Origin: Rufibacter psychrotolerans
GTDB taxonomy: Bacteria > Bacteroidota > Bacteroidia > Cytophagales > Hymenobacteraceae
Assembly: GCF_016924645.1 (NCBI RefSeq)
Contig: NZ_JAFFJV010000025.1
Span: 19,768 to 83,767, forward strand
Direction of reading: 5' to 3'
DNA length: 64,000 bases
Part shown: piece by piece, positions 8,640 through 17,889 of the stretch
Numbering within the stretch: position 1 is the first letter of the stretch
How the letters are laid out: the number at the start of each line of letters is the position of its first letter
Position numbers and translations under genes: made by a program
The notes under the pieces: generated by a model
Told to the model about the DNA's origin: nothing
Database searches by the model: none
The model's input: only the letters and a program-made list of their open reading frames with translations

Positions 8640-8882
8640 GACATAAAAATCAAGACTCTCTTCTTTCTGGCGGTTTATTTACAGAATCTTAATTCTGAGA
8701 CCTGCTTTGGGTAGAAGGTTGCACAGGAGAAAAGTGCCCGGAAAGGCCGTAGTCCCGGCATTCTTGAAAGGAAAGCTGCCTGTGAAGCCATGGAATTCAA
8801 CGCCGCTTACTACCTTGCCAAAAGATGAATCCTGACGCAGCTTCAAGGCGAGTTGGGCATAGTAAGTATAAGACAACTAACG

Positions 8883-9956
8883 ATGGCGATAGAAACACAG
8901 GAAAAAATACGAGTAGGGCTGATTGGGTTTGGCATGGCTGGCCAGATTTTCCACGCGCCGTTCATCCACATGGTGGCTGGCTTGGAACTGGTGAAGATCA
9001 GGGAGACCAGGGAACCCAACATTCAGCTGGCCCAGACCCGTTACCCGCAGGCCCAGATCACCAGCCACGCCGATGAGATCCTGAACGATCCTTTCCTTGA
9101 CCTGGTGATTGTGGCCACCCCCAACACCTCGCACTATGACCTGGCGAAAAGCGCCCTGCTGGCCGGCAAGCACGTGGTGGTGGAGAAACCGTTCACGCCC
9201 ACCTCGGCCCAGGCCGATGCGTTGATTCAGCTGGCCCAGGCCCGGCAGAAGGTGCTCACCGTGTACCACAACCGCCGGTGGGACAGCGATTTTAAAACCG
9301 TGCAGAAGGTGGTGCAAAGCGGGCTTTTGGGCAACCTGGTGGAGTACAAAGCCCATTTTGACCGTTTCCGGCCCGCCCTGAAAGGCAACACCTGGAAGGA
9401 GGAGGCCGCGCCCGGCTCGGGCATTGTGTACGATCTGGGCTCCCACCTCATAGACCAGGCCCTGGTGCTGTTCGGCAGGCCACTGGAAATCTCTGCCGAT
9501 GTGAGGATACAGCGGCCCAGCAGCCCGGTGGTTGATAAGTTTGAGGCCACGCTGTTCTACGACAATCTAAGCGTGACCCTGTCGGCGGGCTTGCTGGTGC
9601 GGGAGCTGAGCCCACGCTACACCCTGCACGGCGACCGAGGGTCGTTCCTGAAATACGGCCTGGACGTGCAGGAAAAAGCCCTGAACGATGGTTTCTTGCC
9701 GCACACCACGCCTAACTGGGGCGTAGAACCGGAGAGCCTCTGGGGCCACCTGAACACCGAGCACCAGGGGCTGCATTTCATGGGCAAAATTGCGAGCGAA
9801 ACCGGCCATTACCGTCACTTCTACGAGAACGTGAACCAAGTCATCAGGGGCGAAGCCCCGCTGGCCGTGAAGCCCGAACAGGCCCGCGACGTGATCAAGG
9901 TGATTGAGCTGATCATGCAAAGCAGCCAGGAAAAGAGAACCCTGCCGTTCGCCTAA
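8883..9956 (+). CDS. Gfo/Idh/MocA-family oxidoreductase
   Basis: About 357 residues from the ATG at 8883. The N-terminal Rossmann fold carries VGLIGFGMAG and the EKP motif (VVEKPFTP), which supplies the catalytic lysine. The C-terminal half is the family's mixed alpha/beta domain. Members oxidise or reduce hydroxyl groups of sugars and inositols with NAD(P). The substrate cannot be read from the sequence. A TTG 30 nt upstream is in frame but less likely. A strong terminator follows at 10015. Confidence 0.92.
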   Translation: MAIETQEKIRVGLIGFGMAGQIFHAPFIHMVAGLELVKIRETREPNIQLAQTRYPQAQITSHADEILNDPFLDLVIVATPNTSHYDLAKSALLAGKHVVVEKPFTPTSAQADALIQLAQARQKVLTVYHNRRWDSDFKTVQKVVQSGLLGNLVEYKAHFDRFRPALKGNTWKEEAAPGSGIVYDLGSHLIDQALVLFGRPLEISADVRIQRPSSPVVDKFEATLFYDNLSVTLSAGLLVRELSPRYTLHGDRGSFLKYGLDVQEKALNDGFLPHTTPNWGVEPESLWGHLNTEHQGLHFMGKIASETGHYRHFYENVNQVIRGEAPLAVKPEQARDVIKVIELIMQSSQEKRTLPFA

Positions 9957-10014
9957 GCTAATTCAGGGCGATTCTGAGCGGTTTTTAAGAAATTGGCCTT
10001 GAAACGGAAATATG

Positions 10015-10050
10015 AGAAGCCCGCTGCTAGTTTAGGCAGCGGGCTTCTTG
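10015..10050 (+). terminator. Terminator after the Gfo/Idh/MocA gene
   Basis: AGAAGCCCGCTGC pairs with GCAGCGGGCTTCT, followed by a T-rich stretch. Confidence 0.85.
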
Positions 10051-10097
10051 CTTATTGCTTATGCGTGAGCCGGCGGGGCTTAGAGCTTTGATGGAAA

Positions 10098-11303
10098 TTA
10101 AATCTTCACAAACTCTACCCGGCGGTTATTGGCTTTGGCCTCAGGGGTAGCGGCCTTGGTGATGGGCATGGATTCTCCCAGGCCCTTGGCTTTCAGACGG
10201 TCGGCGGAGATGCCCTGGCTCACGAGGTAGGCTTTCACGGCCTCGGCGCGTTGCTGGCTCAGTTTCAGGTTAGAGGCATCGTCGCCGTCGCTGTCGGTGT
10301 GGCCGTCTACGCTGAATTTGAGGGTGGGCTGCTCCTGCATGAGCTTGGCAATGCTGTTGAGCGTGCCCATTGATTCTGGCCTGATGTTGGCCTTGTTGGT
10401 GTCAAACTTCACGCCGTAGGTTACAATCTTGCCGTTGGCCAGAACCTGGTCGTAGAGCTTTTTGCCACCTTCGGCAATGAAGACGTTCTTCACCATGGTG
10501 TTGGCCTCTTTGCGCTTGTCTACCTCTACCCGCACGCTCACCGGTTTGCCCACCACGTTGGGGACGTTGATGAGGCGGTACTGGTCCAGGTAAATTTTCA
10601 TGCTTCTTTTGTTAAACGCAATGGAAACATGGCGCCACTGGTTCTTGGTGCCGGCTGCCTCCAGCTCGATGGACTTAGACCCGAAGGACTTGAATTTCAC
10701 GCCCTCGGCCGAGATCTCAATGGGGTTCCAGAACATGCCGTGCACTTCTTCCTTGTAGCGGTTCAGTTCCTCAATGAAATAGATGTTGTAAGTCACGTTG
10801 GGGTCATCAGACTCAAAGAAAAGGTCCATCTCCACGGTAAAGGTCTCGGGCAGCCAATCCTCGGTCTTCATGAGCGGGGTAATGGCGGTGCCCGAACTTA
10901 CCAGGTTGATCACGTCGGTGCCGGCGTAGGAGGCCACTTCGGCGTTGCCGTGGATCAGGTCCCAGCGCGAGGGGAACTCGCCGTTTTCCTCGCCTTTCAG
11001 GTTGTCTTCAAACATCACCTTGTCGCCGGGCACAAAGTCGTATTTGGTCCAGACTTTCGCTTTGGTTTCGGTTCCGGCATCAGTAGACGCGGTTTCTTCC
11101 GCCGGGGCCTCCTCACTGTCTTTGGCCTCTGGTTTGGCTTTTTTGCCGCTGGTTACCTGGTCGGCCGTCTTGCTGATCTTGGCATCAATCTTCTCGTTGA
11201 CTTTGCTTTTGAGTTTGTTCCCAAGGTTGAACTGGGCCTGCGCCGAAAACGAGACCAGGGAAAGGACGATGGCTCCGCCCAAAAAGGAAAGTTTTAGCTT
11301 CAT
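10098..11303 (-). CDS. OmpA-family envelope protein
   Basis: 401 residues. A signal peptide (cleavage near AQAQF) is followed by a low-complexity Lys/Glu/Ala segment to about residue 85. A middle region of about 190 residues resembles a beta-rich LamG-like fold (WRHVSIAFNKRSMKIYLD) by eye only. The C-terminal ~110 residues are an OmpA/MotB peptidoglycan-binding domain, with GVKFDTNKANIRPES, VDGHTDSDGDD and NRRVEF. It should tie the outer membrane or periplasm to the cell wall. Confidence 0.9.
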   Translation of the reverse strand: MKLKLSFLGGAIVLSLVSFSAQAQFNLGNKLKSKVNEKIDAKISKTADQVTSGKKAKPEAKDSEEAPAEETASTDAGTETKAKVWTKYDFVPGDKVMFEDNLKGEENGEFPSRWDLIHGNAEVASYAGTDVINLVSSGTAITPLMKTEDWLPETFTVEMDLFFESDDPNVTYNIYFIEELNRYKEEVHGMFWNPIEISAEGVKFKSFGSKSIELEAAGTKNQWRHVSIAFNKRSMKIYLDQYRLINVPNVVGKPVSVRVEVDKRKEANTMVKNVFIAEGGKKLYDQVLANGKIVTYGVKFDTNKANIRPESMGTLNSIAKLMQEQPTLKFSVDGHTDSDGDDASNLKLSQQRAEAVKAYLVSQGISADRLKAKGLGESMPITKAATPEAKANNRRVEFVKI

Positions 11304-11481
11304 AGAAGTAAGGGGTGAGGTTGAACAGGACAGTTACCGGCAAGTAGTTGAACAATACGGGTAATGATTGTTACTATTGCCTTGTCTAAAGACAAGGTAC
11401 TCCTGAAATACCCCTACTGCCGGACAGAAGATTGTTGAAAGGCGGGAGGGCACAGCAAACGATGGAAGCGGAAAGCCAATT

Positions 11482-11520
11482 CTGTTTGAGGCCTGTTTTT
11501 GCCGAAATCGGCCCAAAACG
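11482..11520. repeat. Dyad repeat near typA
   Basis: CTGTTTGAGGCC...GGCCCAAAACG, in the 333-nt gap between the OmpA-like gene start and the typA end. Another short inverted repeat (CCTTGTCTAAAGACAAGG, near 11379-11396) lies in the same gap. I see no gene there. Confidence 0.6.
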
Positions 11521-11582
11521 CTCTGCCAACTTCAACCTAATCCACCAGAAGCCTGGAGCAGAAACCCACCACCTGGGCAAGA

Positions 11583-11615
11583 AAAAAGCCCCGCTGACGG
11601 GCAGCGGGGCTTTTG
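11583..11615 (-). terminator. typA terminator
   Basis: AAAAGCCCCGCTG pairs with CAGCGGGGCTTTT. It lies 22 nt beyond the typA stop and ends in a T run on the minus strand. Confidence 0.85.
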
Positions 11616-11636
11616 GTTATGGGAAAGGACAAGGGC

Positions 11637-13442
11637 TTAGGCTTCTGAGTTGCCGTAACGCTTGCGCTCGTTCTCGTCCAGGTAAATTTTACGCATTCTA
11701 ATGCTCTTAGGCGTTACCTCCAGGTACTCATCCTTCTGGATGTATTCCATGGCTTCTTCCAGGGAGAACACTTTCTTAGGCGCAATCTTCACGTTGTCGT
11801 CTGAACCGGAGGCACGCATGTTGGTGAGTTTCTTTCCTTTCTGGATGTTCACCACCAGGTCATTGCCGCGGCTGTGCTCGCCAATTACCTGACCCATGTA
11901 CACATCTTCACCAGGCTCCACGAAGAAGATACCGCGGTCCTGAAGTTTGTCAATGGAGTAGGCCGTGCCTGGTCCGGTTTCCATGGCAATCAAAGAACCG
12001 GCAATACGGCCCGGAATGGTGCCTTTGAACGGCTCATAGCGCAGGAAGCGGTGGTTCATGATGGCCTCACCGGCAGTGGCGGTCAACACGTTGTTCCGCA
12101 GGCCAATCAGACCACGGGCCGGAATGTTGAACTCCAGGTGCTGCAGGTCGCCTTTGGGCTCCATGATGGTGAGTTCGCCTTTGCGCATGGTCACCAGCTC
12201 AATTACTTTACCGGCGGTCTCCTCGGGCACGTCTACCACCAGGTGTTCTACCGGTTCTTGTTTCTGGCCGTCAATTTCTTTGAAGATTACCTGCGGCTGG
12301 CCTACCTGTAACTCGTAGCCCTCGCGGCGCATGGTCTCAATCAACACAGACAAGTGCAGGATACCCCGGCCGTACACCAGGAACTGGTCTTCACGGTCGG
12401 TCTCGTCTACGCGCAGGGCCAGGTTTTTCTCGGTTTCTTTGAACAGGCGGTCGCGCAGGTGACGGGAGGTCACAAACTTACCTTCCTTGCCGAAGAACGG
12501 CGAGTTGTTAATGGTGAAGAGCATGTTCATGGTAGGCTCATCAATGGCGATGCGCTCCATTGGCTCTGGGTTCTCAAAGTCAGCCAGGGTATCGCCAATG
12601 TCAAAGCCCTCAATACCGGTTACGGCGCAGATTTCGCCGGCCTGTACCTCAGAAACTTTTACTTTGCCCAGGCCTTCAAACACCTGAAGTTCTTTGATCT
12701 TCACTTTCTTGATAGAACCGTCGCGCTTGCAAAGGCTCATGTTGGCACCCTCTTTCAGAGTACCGCGGTGTACGCGCCCAATGGCGATACGGCCCACGAA
12801 GGAAGAGTAATCCAGAGAGGTTACCTGCATCTGCGGCGTACCTTCGCGGTAAGGGGCAGGAGGGATCACCTCAATGATGGCATCCAATAAAGGAGTGATG
12901 TCTTCGGTTGGCTTGGTCCAGTCGCGGCTCATCCAGCCTTGCTTGCTGGAACCGTACAGGGTCACGAAGTCCAGCTGGTCTTCGGTGGCGTCCAGGTTGA
13001 ACATGAGGTCAAACACAGACTCATGCACCTCGTCTGGGCGGCAGTTTTCTTTGTCTACCTTGTTTACCACCACAATAGGCTTAAGGCCCAGTTGGATGGC
13101 TTTGCTCAGCACGAAACGAGTCTGGGGCATGGGGCCTTCAAAGGCGTCCACCAGCAACAAGACACCGTCGGCCATTTTCAGTACGCGCTCCACTTCACCC
13201 CCAAAGTCGGCGTGACCAGGCGTGTCAATGATGTTGATTTTCACATCTTTGTACCGTACTGACACGTTTTTGGAAACGATGGTGATGCCGCGCTCCCGCT
13301 CCAGGTCGTTGTTGTCCAGGATCAGGTCGTCAAACTGTTGGTGGGCGTCAAATATCTTTGAGGCGTGGATGATTTTGTCTACCAACGTGGTCTTACCGTG
13401 GTCCACGTGGGCAATAATCGCGATGTTGCGGATACTTTGCAT
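11637..13442 (-). CDS. typA: Ribosome-associated GTPase TypA/BipA
   Basis: 601 residues, full length. It is a translational GTPase that acts on the 50S subunit, helping ribosome assembly and stress growth. G1 is AHVDHGKTT (residues about 11-19), G2 lies around RGITI, G3 is DTPGHADF and G4 is NKVD. Elongation-factor domains II, III and V follow, then the TypA-specific C-terminal domain (SGSDDNVKIAPKK). It is monocistronic, with promoter and terminator both visible. Confidence 0.97.
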   Translation of the reverse strand: MQSIRNIAIIAHVDHGKTTLVDKIIHASKIFDAHQQFDDLILDNNDLERERGITIVSKNVSVRYKDVKINIIDTPGHADFGGEVERVLKMADGVLLLVDAFEGPMPQTRFVLSKAIQLGLKPIVVVNKVDKENCRPDEVHESVFDLMFNLDATEDQLDFVTLYGSSKQGWMSRDWTKPTEDITPLLDAIIEVIPPAPYREGTPQMQVTSLDYSSFVGRIAIGRVHRGTLKEGANMSLCKRDGSIKKVKIKELQVFEGLGKVKVSEVQAGEICAVTGIEGFDIGDTLADFENPEPMERIAIDEPTMNMLFTINNSPFFGKEGKFVTSRHLRDRLFKETEKNLALRVDETDREDQFLVYGRGILHLSVLIETMRREGYELQVGQPQVIFKEIDGQKQEPVEHLVVDVPEETAGKVIELVTMRKGELTIMEPKGDLQHLEFNIPARGLIGLRNNVLTATAGEAIMNHRFLRYEPFKGTIPGRIAGSLIAMETGPGTAYSIDKLQDRGIFFVEPGEDVYMGQVIGEHSRGNDLVVNIQKGKKLTNMRASGSDDNVKIAPKKVFSLEEAMEYIQKDEYLEVTPKSIRMRKIYLDENERKRYGNSEA

Positions 13443-13462
13443 TCAGAGTTTTTTTCAGGCCG

Positions 13463-13470
13463 CAAAGGTA
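13463..13470 (-). promoter_or_regulatory. -7 element of typA promoter
   Basis: TACCTTTG on the minus strand, 20 nt before the typA ATG, an exact match to TAnnTTTG. Confidence 0.7.
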
Positions 13471-13967
13471 AGGTTTTTCTTAGGTTTTTCTATATTAAAT
13501 CTTAAAAACACCTTTTCCCTTAACCACTTACGGACAATGGCTTGCGTGGGAAAACAGCAGCCAGGCGGGGTAAGTTCCGTTCGGCGACCATTCATTCTGT
13601 ATTTATACTAGGCAGAGGCAGAGTTTCCTGGGGCGGCAGTTTATTGCCTCTTTTCTGGAATAAAGCCCCAAAACGGGCTGAGGGGCGCCAGCGGTTGGTC
13701 TGGTTGCAGCTTTCCCATATTGCCGAACCCTGGTGGACTCCTCCTGCGGTGACCCTTATTCCAGGGCCATGAAGTGAGCGTCATTTTTGTGCCAGAAAGG
13801 ATAAAATAGTATTAAAACGTTGGTGCTTATTTTGCGTATTGAGCGCATCCAGGCGTATCTTTACCTTCAAGAGTTGAGTCTGCGGAGGAAGAGGCGTTTG
13901 AGGAGAGGCATAGGATGAACCGTTGCCTTCAGGATCTATTCTTTATCTTTTATACACCCCACATTCT
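13471..13967. other. Gene-free gap upstream of the DUF3050 gene
   Basis: About 500 nt between divergent genes. I see no convincing gene, RNA or strong repeat. Short open frames here lack family features. Confidence 0.5.
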
Positions 13968-14792
13968 ATGCCCATAGCCTTAGTGAAACCCGGATATTCG
14001 CCTTTGCTCTCGCCATTTTACCAGGAGCGGATAAATTGGCTGCAGCAGGAGCTACGCCCCCACCGTGAGGCCATCATGCAGCACCCCTTGTACGAGTCTA
14101 TCTATGACTTGGCAGACCTTCGGGTTTTCATGGAGCACCACATCTTCGCCGTCTGGGATTTTATGAGCCTGCTCAAAAGCCTGCAGCGCCACCTTACCTG
14201 CGTAGACGTGCCCTGGACCCCGCACGGCAGCCCCTCTAACCGCCGCCTCATCAACGAAATTGTGTTGGAAGAGGAGACCGACGTGGACCCCGAGGGCAAC
14301 CCCATCAGCCACTTTGAACTGTACGTGCGGGCCATGGAAGAATGCGGCGCCGACATCAGGCTCATCCATGAGTTCATGGCCGGGTTGCAGCACGGCAAAT
14401 CGGTGTTCACCCAGCTGGAGAACCTGCCCATGCCCGGCAACACCCGTGACTTTGTGAAGCACACCTTCCAGATCATCCAGAGCGGGCAGCCGCACCGCAT
14501 TGCCGCCTCCTTCACCTTCGGGCGCGAAGACGTGATCCCAGATATGTTCCGGTGCCTGGTGGGCGACCTGAACCGCCGCTACCCCGGCACCCTGGACACC
14601 TTCCAGTACTACATGGACCGCCACATTCAACTTGACGACGAAATCCACTCGCCCCTGGCCATGAAGATGGTGTCTGAGCTCTGCGGCGAGGATGACCAGA
14701 AGTGGGAAGAATGCCGTGAGGAGGCCGTGGCCTGCCAGCGCATGCGCCTGCACCTGTGGGACGGGGTTCTGGCCAAAATAAGCCGCTACTAG
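13968..14792 (+). CDS. DUF3050 protein (heme-oxygenase-like fold)
   Basis: 274 residues from the ATG at 13968. The pattern matches DUF3050: HPLYESIYDLADLRVFMEHH near residues 40-60, then NEIVLEEETD, and FTFGREDVIPDMF near 180. The many conserved His/Glu positions fit an all-helical heme-oxygenase-like or TenA-like metal-binding fold. The function of the family is not established. Two small genes follow closely on the same strand, perhaps as one operon. Confidence 0.85.
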   Translation: MPIALVKPGYSPLLSPFYQERINWLQQELRPHREAIMQHPLYESIYDLADLRVFMEHHIFAVWDFMSLLKSLQRHLTCVDVPWTPHGSPSNRRLINEIVLEEETDVDPEGNPISHFELYVRAMEECGADIRLIHEFMAGLQHGKSVFTQLENLPMPGNTRDFVKHTFQIIQSGQPHRIAASFTFGREDVIPDMFRCLVGDLNRRYPGTLDTFQYYMDRHIQLDDEIHSPLAMKMVSELCGEDDQKWEECREEAVACQRMRLHLWDGVLAKISRY

Positions 14793-14853
14793 GCGCTAAA
14801 TCCTTTCCAGTGGGTTGCCGTACTGTATAGCACAGACCTTAACGCACAGAACT

Positions 14854-15159
14854 ATGGATTTAGAGAACCTGAGCTCCAACAGCGAGAACATAGAGAACAC
14901 CGGTTATCTTATTTTAAAGGCCTTCAAGGCAAAAGGCACGCAGGCCGAGGAAGTGCTGGGCTGGGACGAGATTTACCCGTTCCTGCACCAGGAAGACGAG
15001 AAGCTGCACTACCGCGACGTGCAGAAGCGGGCCGAGGAGCATTTGCGCAACCAGGGCTACGCCACCCCAGACCCCGCCGGGCTACGGTTAACCCCGGTTG
15101 GCTATAAGGCGGTGCAGGAGTTGGAAGATGAAGATTTAAGCCAGAGCAACGCCAGATAA
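14854..15159 (+). CDS. Small hypothetical protein
   Basis: 101 residues from the ATG at 14854. The charged helical sequence (GYLILKAFKAKG; YRDVQKRAEEHLRNQGY) ends in LRLTPVGYKAVQELE, which looks like the wing and last helix of a winged-helix domain. No family recognised. It lies 60 nt after the DUF3050 gene and 10 nt before the next gene, so co-transcription is likely. Confidence 0.75.
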   Translation: MDLENLSSNSENIENTGYLILKAFKAKGTQAEEVLGWDEIYPFLHQEDEKLHYRDVQKRAEEHLRNQGYATPDPAGLRLTPVGYKAVQELEDEDLSQSNAR

Positions 15160-15169
15160 CAGAGGAGCC

Positions 15170-15532
15170 ATGCAGACGTTTTGGAGGAGATTTTGGGAAA
15201 AGGGGTGGAAAACGGCTGGCATGGTACTATGCCCCCTGGCCTGCGGGGCCGGCCTGATGGCCTGCACCTCGGCCCGGGACAACCCCGCCCTTGAGGCACC
15301 AGAGCCGCAGCGCACGTACCGGGCCACGCCCACCGTGCAGGAGATGAACCAGCAGGCCAGCCAGGTAAACCAGAAGAAGAACATAGAAGACCGCAACCCC
15401 AACTCCCCGGGCAACCACACGCCGGCCATGCGCAGCCAGAAGATCTTGCCGGGTCGGCAACCGGTGGCGCCAGACACCATCCGGCGTCCGCCCATGCCGC
15501 CCCGGGTAAGCACCACCGGGGGCGAGCAGTAA
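15170..15532 (+). CDS. Small hypothetical lipoprotein
   Basis: 120 residues. A basic N-terminus, a hydrophobic stretch and a lipobox (GLMAC, about residue 32) indicate a lipid-anchored protein. The rest is proline-, glutamine- and asparagine-rich and probably unstructured. No family recognised. Confidence 0.7.
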   Translation: MQTFWRRFWEKGWKTAGMVLCPLACGAGLMACTSARDNPALEAPEPQRTYRATPTVQEMNQQASQVNQKKNIEDRNPNSPGNHTPAMRSQKILPGRQPVAPDTIRRPPMPPRVSTTGGEQ

Positions 15533-15569
15533 CAACCTGTTTTGGGGCCATTTCTCAGAAAAGAGCAGC

Positions 15570-15616
15570 AAATCCGCATCTTGCCCGACACCAGGGCCAG
15601 GTGCGGATTTTTCTTT
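15570..15616 (+). terminator. Terminator of the DUF3050 operon
   Basis: AAATCCGCA (15570-15578) pairs with TGCGGATTT (15602-15610), followed by TTCTTTT. Confidence 0.75.
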
Positions 15617-15699
15617 TCTGGGTTCACGCCGTAAAGACTCCTGCTCCTAAGCAAACAGCCAGGGCGGCGCAAGACCCCAACAAACGCAAAGCGTTTTAC

Positions 15700-15707
15700 T
15701 ATATTTG
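15700..15707 (+). promoter_or_regulatory. -7 element of metG promoter
   Basis: TATATTTG, an exact TAnnTTTG match, ending 18 nt before the metG ATG. Confidence 0.65.
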
Positions 15708-15725
15708 CAGCATAACCTAGACAAC

Positions 15726-17771
15726 ATGGCTGAAACTACCTACCCCCAACGATATACCCTTACCGCGGCGCTGCCCTACGCCAACGGTCCCGTGCACATT
15801 GGGCACCTGGCCGGCGTGTACATCCCCGCCGATATTTACGCCCGTTACCTGCGCTCGCGTGGCCGTGACGTAAAGTTTGTGTGCGGCTCAGACGAGCACG
15901 GCGTGCCTATCACCATCCGGGCCAAGAAAGAAGGCATCACACCGCAACAGGCCGTTGACAAGTACCACGAGCTGATCAAGAAATCCTTCGCCGATTTCAA
16001 CATTTCCTTCGATATCTATTCCCGCACCTCGTCGCAGACGCACCGCGAGGTTTCCTCCGGGTTCTTCCTGAAACTCTACAACGAGGGCAAGTTCATTGAG
16101 CAGACCACTCAGCAGTACTATGACGAGAAAGCCCAGCAGTTCCTCGCAGACCGCTACATTGTGGGTACCTGTCCCAAGTGCGGCAACGAGAACGCCTACG
16201 GCGACCAGTGCGAAAGCTGCGGAACCTCGCTGAACGCCACCGACCTCATTAACCCAAAAAGCACCCTGAGCGGCGAGCCGCCCGTCCTGCGCGATACCAA
16301 ACACTGGTACCTGCCGCTGGACCAGTACGAGGCCTGGCTGCGCGAGTGGATTGTGGAGGGCCATAAAACCGATTGGAAAACGAACGTGTACGGCCAATGC
16401 AAAAGCTGGATCGATCAAGGCCTGCAGCCCCGTGCCGTAACCCGCGACCTGGACTGGGGCGTGCCCGTGCCCGTGGAAGGTGCCGAAGGAAAAGTGCTCT
16501 ACGTGTGGTTCGATGCGCCCATCGGTTACATCTCCGCCACCAAAGACCTCACGCCGGACTGGGAACTGTACTGGAAAGACCAGGGCACTAAACTGGTGCA
16601 CTTCATTGGCAAGGACAACATCGTGTTCCACTGCATCATCTTCCCGGCCATGCTCAAGGCCCACGGCGATTACGTGCTGCCCGACAACGTGCCCGCCAAC
16701 GAGTTCCTGAACCTGGAAGGCAACAAAATCTCCACCTCCCGCAACTGGGCTGTGTGGCTGCACGAGTACCTGGAGGAACTGCCCGGCAAAGCCGATGTGC
16801 TGCGTTACGTTTTGTGCGCCAATGCTCCCGAGACCAAGGACAACGACTTCACCTGGAAAGATTTCCAGGCCCGCAACAACAATGAGCTGCTGGCCATCTT
16901 CGGGAACTTCATCAACCGGGTGGTGGTGCTTACCAATAAATACTACAACGGCGCCGTGCCGCAACGCGGTGAATTAACTCCTTTTGATGAGGAAGTACTG
17001 GCCCAGCTAGCCGACTTCCCTGAGAAGGTTGCCGCCTCTTTAGAGCAGTACCGTTTCAAAGAAGCCTTGAGCGAACTCATGAACCTGGCGCGCCTGGGCA
17101 ATAAATACCTCGCCGACACCGAGCCCTGGAAACTGATCAAGACCGATGCGGCCCGTGTGGAAACCATCATGAACATCGCGCTGCAGATCTCGGCTAGCCT
17201 GGCGATTTTGTCTGAGCCTTTCTTGCCGGAAACGGCCGGTAAACTGGCAGCCATGCTCAACTACACGCCAGGCAAATGGGATGCCGCCGGTTCACCGGAT
17301 TTGATTCCTTCGGGTCACACTATCGGCCAGGCGGCGCTGTTGTTTGAGAAGATTGAAGATGCTGTGATTGAGGCGCAGGTGCAGAAACTGCTGGATACCA
17401 AAAAAGCCAACGAGATCGCCAACGCCGTAGCCGCACCGGCCAAAGAGAACATCAACTTCGATGATTTCTCCAAGATCGACATCCGCATCGGCACCATCCT
17501 GGAAGCGGAGAAAGTGGCCAAAACCAAGAAGCTCCTGAAGCTGAAAGTAGACACCGGCATTGACCAACGCACCATCGTGAGTGGCATCGCCGAGCACTTC
17601 AACCCCGAGGAAATCATCGGGCAGCAAGTAAGCGTGTTGGTGAACTTGGCGCCGCGCGAGATCAAAGGCATTGTGAGCCAGGGCATGCTCCTGATGGCCG
17701 AAAACGCCGATGGTTCGCTGGCCTTCATGCAGCCATCCAAGCCAATTGTAAACGGCGGAGGGGTGAGTTAA
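15726..17771 (+). CDS. metG: Methionyl-tRNA synthetase
   Basis: 681 residues. It charges tRNA-Met. The class I motifs are HIGH (residues 24-27) and KISTS (334-338, the KMSKS loop). The zinc knuckle has CPKCGNEN and CESCG near residues 144-160. The C-terminal ~110 residues form the EMAPII/Trbp111-like tRNA-binding domain (DFSKIDIRIGTIL...), the form found in many dimeric bacterial enzymes. The ATG at 15726 follows a good promoter. Confidence 0.97.
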   Translation: MAETTYPQRYTLTAALPYANGPVHIGHLAGVYIPADIYARYLRSRGRDVKFVCGSDEHGVPITIRAKKEGITPQQAVDKYHELIKKSFADFNISFDIYSRTSSQTHREVSSGFFLKLYNEGKFIEQTTQQYYDEKAQQFLADRYIVGTCPKCGNENAYGDQCESCGTSLNATDLINPKSTLSGEPPVLRDTKHWYLPLDQYEAWLREWIVEGHKTDWKTNVYGQCKSWIDQGLQPRAVTRDLDWGVPVPVEGAEGKVLYVWFDAPIGYISATKDLTPDWELYWKDQGTKLVHFIGKDNIVFHCIIFPAMLKAHGDYVLPDNVPANEFLNLEGNKISTSRNWAVWLHEYLEELPGKADVLRYVLCANAPETKDNDFTWKDFQARNNNELLAIFGNFINRVVVLTNKYYNGAVPQRGELTPFDEEVLAQLADFPEKVAASLEQYRFKEALSELMNLARLGNKYLADTEPWKLIKTDAARVETIMNIALQISASLAILSEPFLPETAGKLAAMLNYTPGKWDAAGSPDLIPSGHTIGQAALLFEKIEDAVIEAQVQKLLDTKKANEIANAVAAPAKENINFDDFSKIDIRIGTILEAEKVAKTKKLLKLKVDTGIDQRTIVSGIAEHFNPEEIIGQQVSVLVNLAPREIKGIVSQGMLLMAENADGSLAFMQPSKPIVNGGGVS

Positions 17772-17789
17772 TTCGCAATCAAAAATTTG

Positions 17790-17827
17790 GGTTTCGGGGC
17801 GGGTTTTCCAAAAACAGCCCCGAAACC
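17790..17827. repeat. Dyad repeat after metG
   Basis: GGTTTCGGGGC mirrors GCCCCGAAACC exactly (11 bp) around GGGTTTTCCAAAAACA. The family core is intact. Confidence 0.8.
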
Positions 17828-17836
17828 AATCTTGGC

Positions 17837-17880
17837 AAAAAAGCCTCACAGGTGCTACCTGCGAGGCTTTTCTTTTTTTT
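17837..17880. terminator. Convergent terminator between metG and the TonB-domain gene
   Basis: AAAAGCCTC...GAGGCTTTT with an inner CAGGT/ACCTG stem and an 8-T tail on the plus strand. It can serve both converging genes. Confidence 0.8.
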
Positions 17881-17889
17881 CTAGTTGGC

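Noticed and set aside
8679..8876. Minus-strand open frame of 65 codons
   Set aside because: No domain, no ribosome-binding site, next to a divergent gene start.
13542..13772. Plus-strand open frame of 76 codons after typA
   Set aside because: No family features, cysteine- and tryptophan-rich random-like sequence, no promoter match.
16373..16977. Several overlapping open frames inside metG
   Set aside because: They are shadows of the metG coding frame in GC-rich DNA.
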